Assembly (NCBI GenBank): GCA_017535945.1
Contig: JAFXTJ010000020.1
Location: 1-41,750 of the forward strand
Reading direction: 5' to 3'
Source of the DNA: Lachnospiraceae bacterium
Lineage (GTDB): Bacteria > Bacillota > Clostridia > Lachnospirales > Lachnospiraceae
Length of the DNA: 41,750 nt
This document shows positions 8,377-16,239 of the stretch, in pieces (position 1 is the first letter of the stretch; each line of letters begins with the position of its first letter). Below the pieces are notes generated by a model that ran no database searches, was not told the origin of the DNA, and saw only the letters and a list, made by a program, of their open reading frames with translations. The position numbers and the translations under genes are program-made.

Positions 8377-9252
8377 TCACACCTTCTCCCTGATCCGCTT
8401 GCCCAGCAGCCCGGTAGGCTTGATGAGCAGCACCAGGATCAGTACCGCAAAGACGATCGCATCGGATAACTGGGTGGAGATATAGGCCTTGGCGAAGATC
8501 TCGATGACGCCAAGCAAAAGACCGCCGAGGAACGCGCCGGGGATCGAGCCGATGCCGCCGAACACGGCGGCCGTAAAGGCTTTGATACCGGGCATCGCAC
8601 CCAGGGTCGGATAGACGGATGGATAGGCCGCGCATAAGAGCACGGAAGCAATGGCCGCAAGGCCGGAACCGATCGCAAAGGTAATGGAGATCATCCGGTT
8701 CACATTGATCCCCATCAGGGTCGAAGCGCCCTTATCCTCGGAGCAGGCCCGCATGGCCCGTCCGGTCTTGGTCCGGTTGATGAACAGGGACAGACAGATC
8801 ATCACCAGGATGCACACCCCGATCGTGATGAGGGTGAGCCAGGAAACCGTGAGTCCTCCGGAGGAGATACCGCCGTTCGCGATGACGGACGGGAACACCT
8901 TGGTCGAGGAGGACCACAGCAGCTGCGCTGCATTCTGCAGGAAATAACTGACACCGATGGCCGTGATCAGCACGGAGAGTGCCGATGCCGACCGGAGCGG
9001 CTTGTATGCCAGGCGTTCAATAAGAACGCCCAGCACCGTACATACCGCCACCGACAACAGGATTGCCGGTAATAAAGGGAGTCCCATATCACTGATCGCA
9101 AAAAACGCGACATACGCACCGATCATGATGACATCGCCGTGTGCGAAATTCAGCATCTTGGCGATACCGTACACCATCGTGTAGCCGAGCGCGATGATCG
9201 CATACACGCTCCCGAGTCCCAGTCCGTTGATCAGATATGAGAGAAAGTCCAT
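8377..9252 (-). CDS. livH: Branched-chain amino acid ABC transporter permease LivH
   Basis: 291 residues, eight or so membrane segments. The start LINGLGLGSVYAIIALGYTMVYG and the motif MLNFAHGDVIMIGAY are characteristic of LivH. The coupling loop RTKTGRAMRACSEDKGASTLMGI is present. GGGAGCGGA lies ahead of the ATG. It starts 13 bases after the livJ stop. Confidence 0.95.
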   Translation of the reverse strand: MDFLSYLINGLGLGSVYAIIALGYTMVYGIAKMLNFAHGDVIMIGAYVAFFAISDMGLPLLPAILLSVAVCTVLGVLIERLAYKPLRSASALSVLITAIGVSYFLQNAAQLLWSSSTKVFPSVIANGGISSGGLTVSWLTLITIGVCILVMICLSLFINRTKTGRAMRACSEDKGASTLMGINVNRMISITFAIGSGLAAIASVLLCAAYPSVYPTLGAMPGIKAFTAAVFGGIGSIPGAFLGGLLLGVIEIFAKAYISTQLSDAIVFAVLILVLLIKPTGLLGKRIREKV

Positions 9253-9265
9253 GTTCCGCTCCCGT

Positions 9266-10474
9266 TTAGCCTTCCACGCCTACATAAACGCCGTTCTTGA
9301 TGACCACAGCCTTGGGAGACTTGGAAACCTCGCCGCTGCCGGACCAGGTCACGTTCTGACCGGTCAGACCGTTAAAGGTCATGGAGGAGAACTGGCCGAC
9401 AAGCTTGTCGCAGATCTCGGAAGCGCTCATGTCCGCCGTGACACCGGCCGCCTCGCAGGCCTGTGCGATCGCATAGACGCAGTCATACGCGTCCGCCGCG
9501 AACTGGTTGGGGATATCGCTCATCTTCGCCTGATAATTCGCCGTGAAGTTCTTGGTCAGATCATCCGTCGCATCGGCGGAGAAAGGTGTGAGCAGATACA
9601 CGCCCTCCGCGAGAGAGGTGTCAAAGCCCTCGAGGGTCAGGATGCCGTCCATGCCGTCCACGCCGAACACGGTGGGCGCATAGCCCATCTGGTTCGCCTG
9701 GGTCAGGATCAGAGAAGCCGGATCGTAATAGATGGGCAGGAACAGCAGATCCGCGCCCGCATCCTGCGCTTTCTTGAGCTGCACCGTGAAGTCGGAGGCA
9801 TTGGAATCGTCAAAGGTGCCCTCGTAGACGATCTCAAGGCCGTTGGCATCCGCCTGGCTCTTGAACTTGGCAAAGATCCCGCTGGAGTAGTTGTCATCAT
9901 TCTTGTAGATCACCGCGATCTTGGTGCCCAGCTCCGTGTGCACCTTGAGGTAATCCGCACTCGCGACACCCTGGTTGGGGTCGGTGAAGCACATCTGGAA
10001 CACATTGCCGTAAGGGTTGGCCGCATTGTCGGGATCCGCATAGATGATGGCCAGCGAGGATCCGGAAGGCGTGATCGCAAAGATGTGATCATCCTTGTAC
10101 ATCGGAGCCACAGCGGCACCGGGTGCGGACGTGACCGTGGCCAGAGACACCTGCATGCCCCAGTCCTTGAGCACGCCGTAAGCCGTGACCGCCTTTTCCG
10201 CGTCATGCGTATCATCCTCGAAATCGAGCGCGAACTGCAGACCGCCCTTGGCATTGATCTCTTCGACGGCCATCTCCGCAGCGGCCTTGACCGCGTTGCC
10301 GTACACGGCTGCAGGACCCGTCAGAGGACCCGAGGCACCGATCTTGATGGCACCGGCAGACGCGCCGGAACCGCCCTGCGCCGCGGGAGCGCTGCCGCAG
10401 GCTGCGAGAGACACCGTCATCGCCGCGGCAAGAGCCATTGACAAAGCTTTTTTGAACATTCCTTCCTTTTTCAT
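9266..10474 (-). CDS. livJ: Branched-chain amino acid ABC transporter substrate-binding lipoprotein
   Basis: 402 residues. A lipoprotein signal peptide ends in SLAAC with the lipid-attached Cys26, so the protein sits on the outer face of the membrane. The mature part is a type I periplasmic binding fold: IKIGASGPLTGPAAVYGNAVKAA at the start and a central FDDSNASDFTVQLKKAQDAGADLLFLP segment, typical of Leu/Ile/Val binders. GAGGGGAGGAAG precedes the ATG at 10474. It is first in livJHMGF-CBS and is preceded by a promoter. The ligand could be another amino acid or amide; the family alone does not settle it. Confidence 0.92.
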   Translation of the reverse strand: MKKEGMFKKALSMALAAAMTVSLAACGSAPAAQGGSGASAGAIKIGASGPLTGPAAVYGNAVKAAAEMAVEEINAKGGLQFALDFEDDTHDAEKAVTAYGVLKDWGMQVSLATVTSAPGAAVAPMYKDDHIFAITPSGSSLAIIYADPDNAANPYGNVFQMCFTDPNQGVASADYLKVHTELGTKIAVIYKNDDNYSSGIFAKFKSQADANGLEIVYEGTFDDSNASDFTVQLKKAQDAGADLLFLPIYYDPASLILTQANQMGYAPTVFGVDGMDGILTLEGFDTSLAEGVYLLTPFSADATDDLTKNFTANYQAKMSDIPNQFAADAYDCVYAIAQACEAAGVTADMSASEICDKLVGQFSSMTFNGLTGQNVTWSGSGEVSKSPKAVVIKNGVYVGVEG

Positions 10475-10543
10475 TCTTCCTCCCCTCCCGCAACCGGCTT
10501 CCCCGCCGGATGCGAACTACGAAAGTTATAAAAAATCAAACCT

Positions 10544-10571
10544 ATTATACGTATTTTTAAGGAGAATGCAA
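10544..10571 (-). promoter_or_regulatory. Promoter of the liv operon
   Basis: Minus strand TTGCAT (10571-10566), a 16-base spacer and a perfect TATAAT (10549-10544), about 70 bases ahead of the livJ start. The terminator of the preceding operon ends just upstream. Confidence 0.7.
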
Positions 10572-10586
10572 GTGATAAATGTAAGC

Positions 10587-10625
10587 AAAAAAAGATCAAT
10601 ACTGCCGTGGGATAAATACGGGCAG
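10587..10625 (-). terminator. Probable terminator of the sigma/pseudopilin operon
   Basis: Minus-strand arms CTGCCCGT and ACGGCAG pair with one bulged base. After eight bases comes a run of seven T. It is placed 24 bases after the last gene of the operon and directly ahead of the liv promoter. The gap between stem and T run lowers confidence. Confidence 0.5.
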
Positions 10626-10649
10626 GTCATGAACGGGGGCGCGTTCCTC

Positions 10650-11111
10650 TCACTCCACTCCGCCGCTGCCCGAGACCGGCAGATGGCGCTCATAGTCCGC
10701 GTCATCCCGCGTCTCGACACGCCAGGATACGACACGGCAGAGGCGGTCCGCGCCCGCTGCGCCGTCTGCGGGATAGAGAAATTCCAGAGCCACGCACAGA
10801 CTCTGGTTGTCATTCATGGGGATCACCAGATCGGATGCCATACCGGCCGTACGCGCCCGGAAATCCGCTTCATCCGCGCTCTCCGCACATGCCTTTCTGA
10901 GACCGGTATCCGTCCGCGCCACAAAAGCCTCCGCTTCGTGGGAAGCGGCGTAATACTCCGCGGTATGCTCTCCCAGCTTCTCCGAGAGACGCTCATCCGC
11001 CTTGGCACCCGCAAGGGACAGCGCGCCAAAGGAAACCAGGCTCAGTGTGAGGAAGATGAGCAGCAGGGAGGAGGTTCCGATATGCGCGCCGAAACGATAT
11101 TCGTGGTTCAT
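10650..11111 (-). CDS. Small single-pass secreted/pilin-like protein, last in the pseudopilus operon
   Basis: 153 residues, not recognised as a named family. An N-terminal membrane segment at about 13-35 (SSLLLIFLTLSLVSFGALSLAG) is followed by a predicted extracytoplasmic part with a helical start (ADERLSEKLGEHTAEYYAASHEAEAF) and a beta-rich end (LCVALEFLYPADG, CRVVSWRVET). This is the layout of minor pseudopilins. It lacks the Glu at +5 of a classical prepilin and an obvious peptidase site. It overlaps the previous gene by 4 bases (ATGA). A structural role beside the other pilin-like proteins is inferred from context. Confidence 0.75.
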   Translation of the reverse strand: MNHEYRFGAHIGTSSLLLIFLTLSLVSFGALSLAGAKADERLSEKLGEHTAEYYAASHEAEAFVARTDTGLRKACAESADEADFRARTAGMASDLVIPMNDNQSLCVALEFLYPADGAAGADRLCRVVSWRVETRDDADYERHLPVSGSGGVE

Positions 11112-11596
11112 CCGGCACCTCCGATATAATGATCCGTTTCCAGCATATGGATCCGCGAGCCGTTCGTCAGGTCAACGGCCTCGATCCCGGCAGCCGCGGC
11201 GGCACCCTGCGCGCCCTCTCCGTAGAGATCCGCCGCATCCGTTGCGGTCCCGGTCAGCGTGACGCGAAAGGCGGCGCCTCCCTCGTCGCTGATGCTCTGC
11301 CAGTCCGCGTCGTAGTACAGGGTCAGCACCCCGTCCGCGGGAGAATCTCCCGTCTCCAGCCGCGCACCGGGGAAGCAGGCGGCTGTTTCCGCCAGATCCG
11401 CCTCCTTCGCCGTCCATACTTCCGCCAGAGATTCCTCCGCGCGGATCGCCTGATTGATGTTCACGGAGGCGTCCCCCGTGACGCGCGCCGCCGCGAATAG
11501 ACGGACACAGATCACGGACACCAGCGAGAAGAAGCCGATGACCACGATGAGTTCCATCAGGAAAAGCGCTGTGTTGGAACCCGCTTTCTGATTCAT
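11108..11596 (-). CDS. Prepilin-like protein with type IV N-methylation-like motif
   Basis: 162 residues. The N-terminus reads ALFLMELIVVIGFFSLVSVI. If cleaved after Ala10, Glu15 falls at +5 of the mature protein, as in type IV pilins and type II pseudopilins, though Ala replaces the usual Gly at -1. The hydrophobic helix spans about 11-34, then a periplasm-side helix (NINQAIRAEESLAEVWTA) and beta strands. It is the only one of the four small proteins in this operon with the +5 Glu, so it is the best candidate for a processed pseudopilin. It overlaps both neighbours by 4 bases. Confidence 0.78.
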   Translation of the reverse strand: MNQKAGSNTALFLMELIVVIGFFSLVSVICVRLFAAARVTGDASVNINQAIRAEESLAEVWTAKEADLAETAACFPGARLETGDSPADGVLTLYYDADWQSISDEGGAAFRVTLTGTATDAADLYGEGAQGAAAAAGIEAVDLTNGSRIHMLETDHYIGGAG

Positions 11597-12081
11597 GGCG
11601 TAACCTCCGAGCGCAGTCCCAGATAGAAATCCTCCGCCTCCCCGTTGTCCAGGGTGAGCCGTACGGACAGCAGATCGTCCGCGATCTGCTCGACCGTCAG
11701 GGTCTTCAGCGGCAGGATCTTCTGCCCGCCGCCGGCAGCCGGTTCCAGATCCGCGCGCAGCAGCTGTTCGCAGAGCATGCCGTCATGGAGATAGAGCCAG
11801 GTCGCGTATTCCCGTTCACCGACCTGTTTCGTCAGCACGATGGCGGACTGTCCCTCCAGCGTCCTGACGCAGACGGCGCCTGCCGTATCCGCCTGACGGA
11901 CCTTCTGCGCCAGATAAGCGCCGGCGGTCCGGCGGTCATAATTGATCTGCATCGTGTCCACATTCTTCTGATAGACATCCGCTCCCAGCGCGATCAGCAT
12001 GATCGCCGAAAACGCAAAGAGAAACAGCAATGCGATGACGAAGAGCAGATCCACCACATGTCGTTGTCTGCGAAAATCCAT
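11593..12081 (-). CDS. DUF4860-like membrane protein of the pseudopilus operon
   Basis: 162 residues. A single membrane helix at 11-32 (DLLFVIALLFLFAFSAIMLIALG) is followed by ADVYQKNVDTMQINYDRRTAGAYLAQKVRQAD and beta strands ending YLGLRS. It resembles DUF4860 proteins, which I associate with clostridial pilus-like clusters; that assignment is from memory and not searched. Its fold suggests a minor pseudopilin without a classical cleavage site. It overlaps the next gene by 4 bases and starts 2 bases after the preceding one. Confidence 0.78.
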   Translation of the reverse strand: MDFRRQRHVVDLLFVIALLFLFAFSAIMLIALGADVYQKNVDTMQINYDRRTAGAYLAQKVRQADTAGAVCVRTLEGQSAIVLTKQVGEREYATWLYLHDGMLCEQLLRADLEPAAGGGQKILPLKTLTVEQIADDLLSVRLTLDNGEAEDFYLGLRSEVTP

Positions 12082-12083
12082 GG

Positions 12084-12419
12084 TCAGCGCTCCGTGTTCC
12101 GTTTCATGACCGTCACGTCCGGATAGAGATTGGACGCGATGGGTTCATAGTCCACAAAAAAGGTGTCGTTATCCCAGGTCAGGCCGTAGTGATCGACCAG
12201 ATACTGCAGATCGGGCGGATAGATCCCCTCCAGGGCATAGCACTGGATGAGATCCCGGTGTATGGCATTCTCCAGGCTCTCCTGCTGCCGCTCCAGCGTG
12301 CTCCGGCCGAAATCGCTCAGCAGATACAGGAAAAGGAGCGCCACCGCCGCAAAAAGGGCGATGAGAACGGTGCCTTTGACCCTCGACCTGCGTCTTGCTT
12401 TTGTGCTGCCGAACTGCAT
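12084..12419 (-). CDS. Small pseudopilin-like protein
   Basis: 111 residues. A basic start (KARRRSRVKG), a membrane helix at about 16-35, then a helix rich in Glu/Gln/Arg (RSTLERQQESLENAIHRDLIQCYALEG) and a short C-terminal part with YPPDLQYLVDHYGL and VDYEPIASN. The CYALEGxYPPDLxYL stretch resembles the small pseudopilin-like proteins of Lachnospiraceae secretion clusters, including the helix-to-loop turn of GspG-type pseudopilins. No +5 Glu. It lies 18 bases after the GspF-like gene. Confidence 0.75.
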   Translation of the reverse strand: MQFGSTKARRRSRVKGTVLIALFAAVALLFLYLLSDFGRSTLERQQESLENAIHRDLIQCYALEGIYPPDLQYLVDHYGLTWDNDTFFVDYEPIASNLYPDVTVMKRNTER

Positions 12420-12437
12420 GCTCCGCGATGCCTCCCT

Positions 12438-13484
12438 TTACCCGATGCTCGACATGATGCCCATGAGGGGCAGTATCACGGACAGCAGGATCATCCCCAC
12501 GATGAGGGAGAGGATGATGACCAGCGTCGGCTCAAGTACCGATATGATGGAATAGATCCGTCTGTCGGTATCCCGCTCATAGCGCTCGGCGATCTGCTTC
12601 ATCACGATATCCATGGAGCCGGAGCGGAATCCCACCGTCACCATGCGCGAATAGAGTTTGGAGAAGATCTCCGCCTTGGTCAGCGCCTCCGGGAAGCTGT
12701 CCCCCTCGATGATGAGTTTGCGGCATTTCTCGATCTTGGCGGCGATCGCCTTGTTCTCCACGAGCTTCAGCGTCATATCCAGCCCGTTAAAGGTGTCCAT
12801 GCCGGAGGAGAGCGCCAGATGCATGCCGTTGGCGAAACGTCCGGCGGCGATCCCGTCATAGAGCGCGCGGGTGGGACCGAAGCGCGAAGCGAAGACCGCG
12901 AACTGCTGCCTGCCGCGCTCCACCTTGGAGAAATAGAGGAACAGCAGGACGATCACGGCGATGAACGCAAAGAGGATCACGGAATAATCATTCAGATGAT
13001 TGCCCAGGCTCAGCAGGCTCTGGGAAAAGGCGTTCATCGAGGTGCCCAGCTGTGCGAACACCTGAGAGAAGATCGGCAGTACCTGCGTGATGAGCACGCC
13101 GATGACGATGAACATCATCGCGATCATGATGACGGGATAGCTTAAGGCACTTTTTAAATTGGTGCGGATATTGTCCTCGTGCTCGTAGTAATTCGCCAGA
13201 TTATCCATGACCGTGTCCAGGGTCCCCGACTGCTCCCCGATGGAGATCATGTTGAGCATATACTCCGGAAAGGCGCCGGACTGTTCCACGGCATCATGAT
13301 AACTCGCCCCCTCATGCAGGGGCGCCTGGATACGTTCCAGAAGCGCGCGCCCTTTGGGATCCTCGGTGTCCTGGATCAGGATGTCGATCCCCAGCGCCGG
13401 CGCGATGCCCGCCTTTAAGAGCATCGTGGTCTGTCTGCAGAAGACGGAGATCTCATAGTTGGATAGAAGCCGTTGTGCTTTCAT
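12438..13484 (-). CDS. Type II secretion / type IV pilus platform protein, GspF/PilC family
   Basis: 348 residues with two T2SSF domains (about 8-130 and 215-335) and three long hydrophobic segments. First-domain motif: ISVFCRQTTMLLKAGIAPALGIDIL; second: FANGMHLALSSGMDTFNGLDM. The family is the inner-membrane platform that couples a cytoplasmic ATPase to pilin assembly. I start at ATG 13484 because GCGGAGGAACC stands just ahead; an in-frame TTG seven codons upstream would place that site inside the gene. Only one copy is present, and no GspE/PilB ATPase or prepilin peptidase lies in the window, so a partner elsewhere in the genome is needed. Confidence 0.9.
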   Translation of the reverse strand: MKAQRLLSNYEISVFCRQTTMLLKAGIAPALGIDILIQDTEDPKGRALLERIQAPLHEGASYHDAVEQSGAFPEYMLNMISIGEQSGTLDTVMDNLANYYEHEDNIRTNLKSALSYPVIMIAMMFIVIGVLITQVLPIFSQVFAQLGTSMNAFSQSLLSLGNHLNDYSVILFAFIAVIVLLFLYFSKVERGRQQFAVFASRFGPTRALYDGIAAGRFANGMHLALSSGMDTFNGLDMTLKLVENKAIAAKIEKCRKLIIEGDSFPEALTKAEIFSKLYSRMVTVGFRSGSMDIVMKQIAERYERDTDRRIYSIISVLEPTLVIILSLIVGMILLSVILPLMGIMSSIG

Positions 13485-13501
13485 GTGGTTCCTCCGCTGG
13501 T

Positions 13502-14644
13502 TCAATAACTGTATTTCAACTCGTAGCTGTCGCCCGAGCCGATGAATGTCTTCAGGTCACTCTCGCTGGAATTGGCGGCAAAGGTCGGATCCATCATCTG
13601 CCAGTCCTGTCCGTCGAACTGCACGATGCCGTTGACCCAGCCGATGTCCTTGATATAGGTACTGATCCAGGCGTGATAAGCAATGCCGGCATAGCCCACC
13701 TCAAGCCTCGTGGGGATCCGCTGGGAACGGAGCATGGCCGCCATGAGCGCCGCATAGTCGAGACAGATCCCCGTCCTGCGCTCCATGACGGCGTCGATAT
13801 CCGGGATATAGCCGCTCTGCACGCTCTTCGCTTCCTCCTCGTCGTAGGTCACATTGGCGATGAGCCAGTTGTAGACATTGGAGACCACCTCCAGGTCATC
13901 GTCGCAGGGCATCGCCAGTTCCTGCCCCAGCGCCACGATCATGCTGTCCCGGTCAAACCGCACATACTGGTTGGGATAGAGGTACGGGCGGGTGGGATCG
14001 TTCAGGGTCACCTCGATATCGGATGTATAGGCGGAGGCGTACTGGCTGCCCTCGATATTCTCATAGACGGCCACCTGATAGGTCCCGTCCCCGGAAGAAA
14101 GCGGAAAGACTTCCTGTTCCCCGTTCCCCTTGCAGTTAAAGGTATAGGTCACTCCGTTGGAGCCGGTGATCTGAAGCTTCACCTTGGGGCAGTCGCCCAG
14201 ATAACTCACGGTGATATAACCCTCGGCCGCATTGGAGGCATCGATCTCGGCCAGTTCGTTGCCGTAGATGACATTGCCGGTTGCGCGCGGTGTGAGGCAT
14301 TCCGGCGACGCGTTGCGTGTCCCGACGCCGGTCTTGATGGCGGCCTGCGCCGCCTCAGCCGGGGATTCCTTAGCCTGCACGCCGCAGCCGTTCAGAAACA
14401 GCAGGAAAACCACAGCAGCGGCGATGAGGAGCAGTACGGCCGCCGCGATCTTCCATGCGCCCGGGGCGCGCTTCCCGGCCGGCCGGTCCTTAGGCCGCAC
14501 ATCCTCCAGGGTATGGCTGCCGGGTTCCCTGCCCGCCTGCGCAAAGACATTGGCGAGAGTCTTCTCCGCATCCGCTTTGCTCATGCGGTAGGCCTCGTCC
14601 TGTTTGAATATATTGAGAAATCTCTCTTTGAATCCGTTGCCCAT
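13502..14644 (-). CDS. Membrane-anchored transglutaminase-like protein, cotranscribed with an ECF sigma factor
   Basis: 380 residues. Residues 1-63 are hydrophilic and probably cytoplasmic, 64-86 is a membrane helix, and the rest is extracytoplasmic. A beta-rich middle (about 125-215) precedes a transglutaminase-like core with a plausible catalytic triad: Cys294 in RTGICLDYAALMAAMLR, His324 in AYHAWIS and Asp352 in MMDPTF. Such folds act as cysteine proteases, peptidoglycan-linked amidases or crosslinkers, or inactive binders. It starts 3 bases after the sigma gene and ends 17 bases before the GspF-like gene. Position and topology would suit an anti-sigma factor with an external sensor domain, but no known anti-sigma motif (such as a zinc site) is visible. 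Confidence 0.85.
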   Translation of the reverse strand: MGNGFKERFLNIFKQDEAYRMSKADAEKTLANVFAQAGREPGSHTLEDVRPKDRPAGKRAPGAWKIAAAVLLLIAAAVVFLLFLNGCGVQAKESPAEAAQAAIKTGVGTRNASPECLTPRATGNVIYGNELAEIDASNAAEGYITVSYLGDCPKVKLQITGSNGVTYTFNCKGNGEQEVFPLSSGDGTYQVAVYENIEGSQYASAYTSDIEVTLNDPTRPYLYPNQYVRFDRDSMIVALGQELAMPCDDDLEVVSNVYNWLIANVTYDEEEAKSVQSGYIPDIDAVMERRTGICLDYAALMAAMLRSQRIPTRLEVGYAGIAYHAWISTYIKDIGWVNGIVQFDGQDWQMMDPTFAANSSESDLKTFIGSGDSYELKYSY

Positions 14645-14647
14645 GCT

Positions 14648-15211
14648 CTATGTCCCGCTCATCCGGCGCCTCAGTTCCTCCTGCGCCTGGTTCAGATGCC
14701 GTTTCACCGTACTCAGGGAGATCCCCAGCGCACTGGCGATCTCCGGAAGCTTCATATTATTGTAGTAACGCATGATGACGATCTGCTTCTCCTGAAAATC
14801 CAGTTCGTCGAGCGCCTGCTGCAGCCGGCTGTTCTCCATGCGCTTCACCGCCGCCTCCGCCGGATCCGCGTCCTCATGGACCGTATCCTCCAGGAAGTCA
14901 AAGGCTTCGGTGCCCGGCATATCATACCCGGGATCCCTGCGCTTCGTCATATCATAACAGGTATGGAAGGCGATCTGGTTCAGCCAGGCGATGAAGACCG
15001 AAGGATCCTTGAGCTTGCCGATATTGGTCAGCGCGGTGACGTAAATCTCCTGCACGGCATCCTGCGCGGCAAAAGCATTGCGCAGGTAATGTCTGCAGTA
15101 GTTGTATACCTTATTATAGGTAAGGGCATACAATCTGGCAAAAGCATCGCTGTCATCATGCTGACTGGCCTCCACCAGTGTCGCCAGATAGGCGTAATCC
15201 TCTTCCTTCAT
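14648..15211 (-). CDS. ECF-type RNA polymerase sigma factor
   Basis: 187 residues, usual ECF length. Region 2 includes FARLYALTYNKVYNYCRHYL and AQDAVQEIYVTALTNI. Region 4 carries the helix-turn-helix MKLPEIASALGISLSTVKRHLNQAQEEL. Regions 1.1 and 3 are absent, as in ECF factors. It is first in a seven-gene operon running through a membrane transglutaminase-like protein to the pilin-like genes. The promoter has a perfect TATAAT but no classical ECF pair (GGAAC/GTC) with proper spacing, so autoregulation is not evident. Confidence 0.92.
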   Translation of the reverse strand: MKEEDYAYLATLVEASQHDDSDAFARLYALTYNKVYNYCRHYLRNAFAAQDAVQEIYVTALTNIGKLKDPSVFIAWLNQIAFHTCYDMTKRRDPGYDMPGTEAFDFLEDTVHEDADPAEAAVKRMENSRLQQALDELDFQEKQIVIMRYYNNMKLPEIASALGISLSTVKRHLNQAQEELRRRMSGT

Positions 15212-15228
15212 CGTTTCTTCCGCGCCGG

Positions 15229-15257
15229 TTGTCTTTTCATTCCTACTATTATATCAT
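15229..15257 (+). promoter_or_regulatory. Promoter of the PHP phosphatase gene
   Basis: TTGTCT (15229-15234), a 17-base spacer and TATCAT (15252-15257), about 45 bases before the ATG. It overlaps the oppositely oriented -10 of the sigma-factor gene. Confidence 0.5.
15248..15253 (-). promoter_or_regulatory. -10 box of the sigma-factor operon
   Basis: A perfect TATAAT on the minus strand, 37 bases upstream of the sigma ATG. No convincing -35 lies at 16-18 bases, so the promoter may be weak or activator-dependent. It overlaps the divergent PHP promoter, so the two may exclude each other. Confidence 0.5.
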
Positions 15258-15300
15258 AAGTTTCCGGGAACGCTTTGGAAAATTTGTCAGGAGGATCACG

Positions 15301-16125
15301 ATGATACTCGCAGACCAGCATGTGCACAGTCATCATTCGGCAGATTGCAAAGAATCGATGGACCGAATCGCCGTATGCGCGGAAGAGGCGGGGCTGACCT
15401 CGTTATGCTTTACGGAGCACAATGACTTCGATTACCCGCCGGTGGATAATAAGGATCTCACGCCGGACTTTTTCGAACCGGATATCACGGCCTATCATGA
15501 CGAGTACCTGTCGATCGCCGCGCGCCATGCGGGACGCATCGACCTGCGCTTCGGGATCGAACTCGGCCTGCAGCAGCATGTCGCAGACCGGAACCGCGCC
15601 CTCGTGTCGGAACACCCCTTTGACCTGGTGATCGCCTCGATCCATGTGGCGCGCCGCAGGGATCCGTATTTCCCGTCCTTCTATGAGGGACGCACGGAGG
15701 AGGAAGCGCTGGCCGTGATCTTCGAAGAGACGCTGGAGAATATCCGTCTCTTTGACGATTTCGATGTACTGGGACATCTGGATTACGCGGTCCGGTATCT
15801 GCCGAGCAGACGGCAGCGGGTCGACCTCACGCCCTACCGTGAGAACATTGATGAGATCCTCCGCCTCCTGATCAGACGGGAGCAGGCCCTGGAGATCAAC
15901 ACACAGTCCATGTGGAAAAGACAGTATCCCGAAACACACCCGCCGCGGGCGGTACTGGCGCGTTATCATGAGCTGGGCGGACGGATCATCACCTTCGGGT
16001 CGGATGCCCATCAGGCGGATCATGTGGGCGGCGCCTTTGCCGGAGCGGCGGCGATCGCAAGGGAGGCGGGCTTCACGGAATACGCCGTTTACCGGGCCCG
16101 CAGGGCGGAATTTTATCCGTTGTAA
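15301..16125 (+). CDS. PHP-domain phosphatase, HisJ (histidinol-phosphatase) family
   Basis: 274 residues. Metal-binding motifs of the PHP fold are visible: DQHVHSHHSAD (His7, His9) at the start, FTEHND (His40), IASIHVA, LGHLDYAVRY, and GSDAHQADHVG near the end. HisJ-type proteins hydrolyse histidinol phosphate in histidine synthesis; other PHP enzymes act on other phosphoesters. No his genes are nearby, so the substrate is unproven. I start at ATG 15301, which follows AGGAGG by six bases; the frame is open further upstream, but that part covers the promoter region. Confidence 0.88.
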   Translation: MILADQHVHSHHSADCKESMDRIAVCAEEAGLTSLCFTEHNDFDYPPVDNKDLTPDFFEPDITAYHDEYLSIAARHAGRIDLRFGIELGLQQHVADRNRALVSEHPFDLVIASIHVARRRDPYFPSFYEGRTEEEALAVIFEETLENIRLFDDFDVLGHLDYAVRYLPSRRQRVDLTPYRENIDEILRLLIRREQALEINTQSMWKRQYPETHPPRAVLARYHELGGRIITFGSDAHQADHVGGAFAGAAAIAREAGFTEYAVYRARRAEFYPL

Positions 16126-16152
16126 AAAAAATGTAACAATTTTACAATTTTT
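16120..16152 (+). terminator. Weak terminator-like repeat after the PHP gene
   Basis: TTGTAAAA (16120-16127, including the stop codon) pairs with TTTTACAA (16140-16147) around a 12-base loop, followed by five T. The stem has only two GC pairs, so it may instead be an AT-rich upstream element of the next promoter. Confidence 0.3.
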
Positions 16153-16164
16153 CGATATTTTTTG

Positions 16165-16193
16165 TGGACAAAGTAATCAGAATAATGTATTAT
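16165..16193 (+). promoter_or_regulatory. Promoter of the secreted repeat protein
   Basis: TGGACA (16165-16170), a 17-base spacer and TATTAT (16188-16193), each one base from consensus, in a very AT-rich stretch. Its likely start point is about 40 bases before the gene. Confidence 0.65.
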
Positions 16194-16239
16194 TGTTAAC
16201 GCTATATTCTTTCTTATGTTTTGCTCGGAGGTAAATGTT

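Noticed and set aside
13484..13505. In-frame TTG start for the GspF-like protein
   Set aside because: It would place the best ribosome site inside the coding sequence; the ATG at 13484 is better spaced.
15267..15288. GGAAC ... GTC pair on the plus strand as an ECF-sigma promoter for the PHP gene
   Set aside because: The spacing is 14 rather than about 16 bases, and the GTC runs into the AGGAGG ribosome site, leaving no space for a leader.
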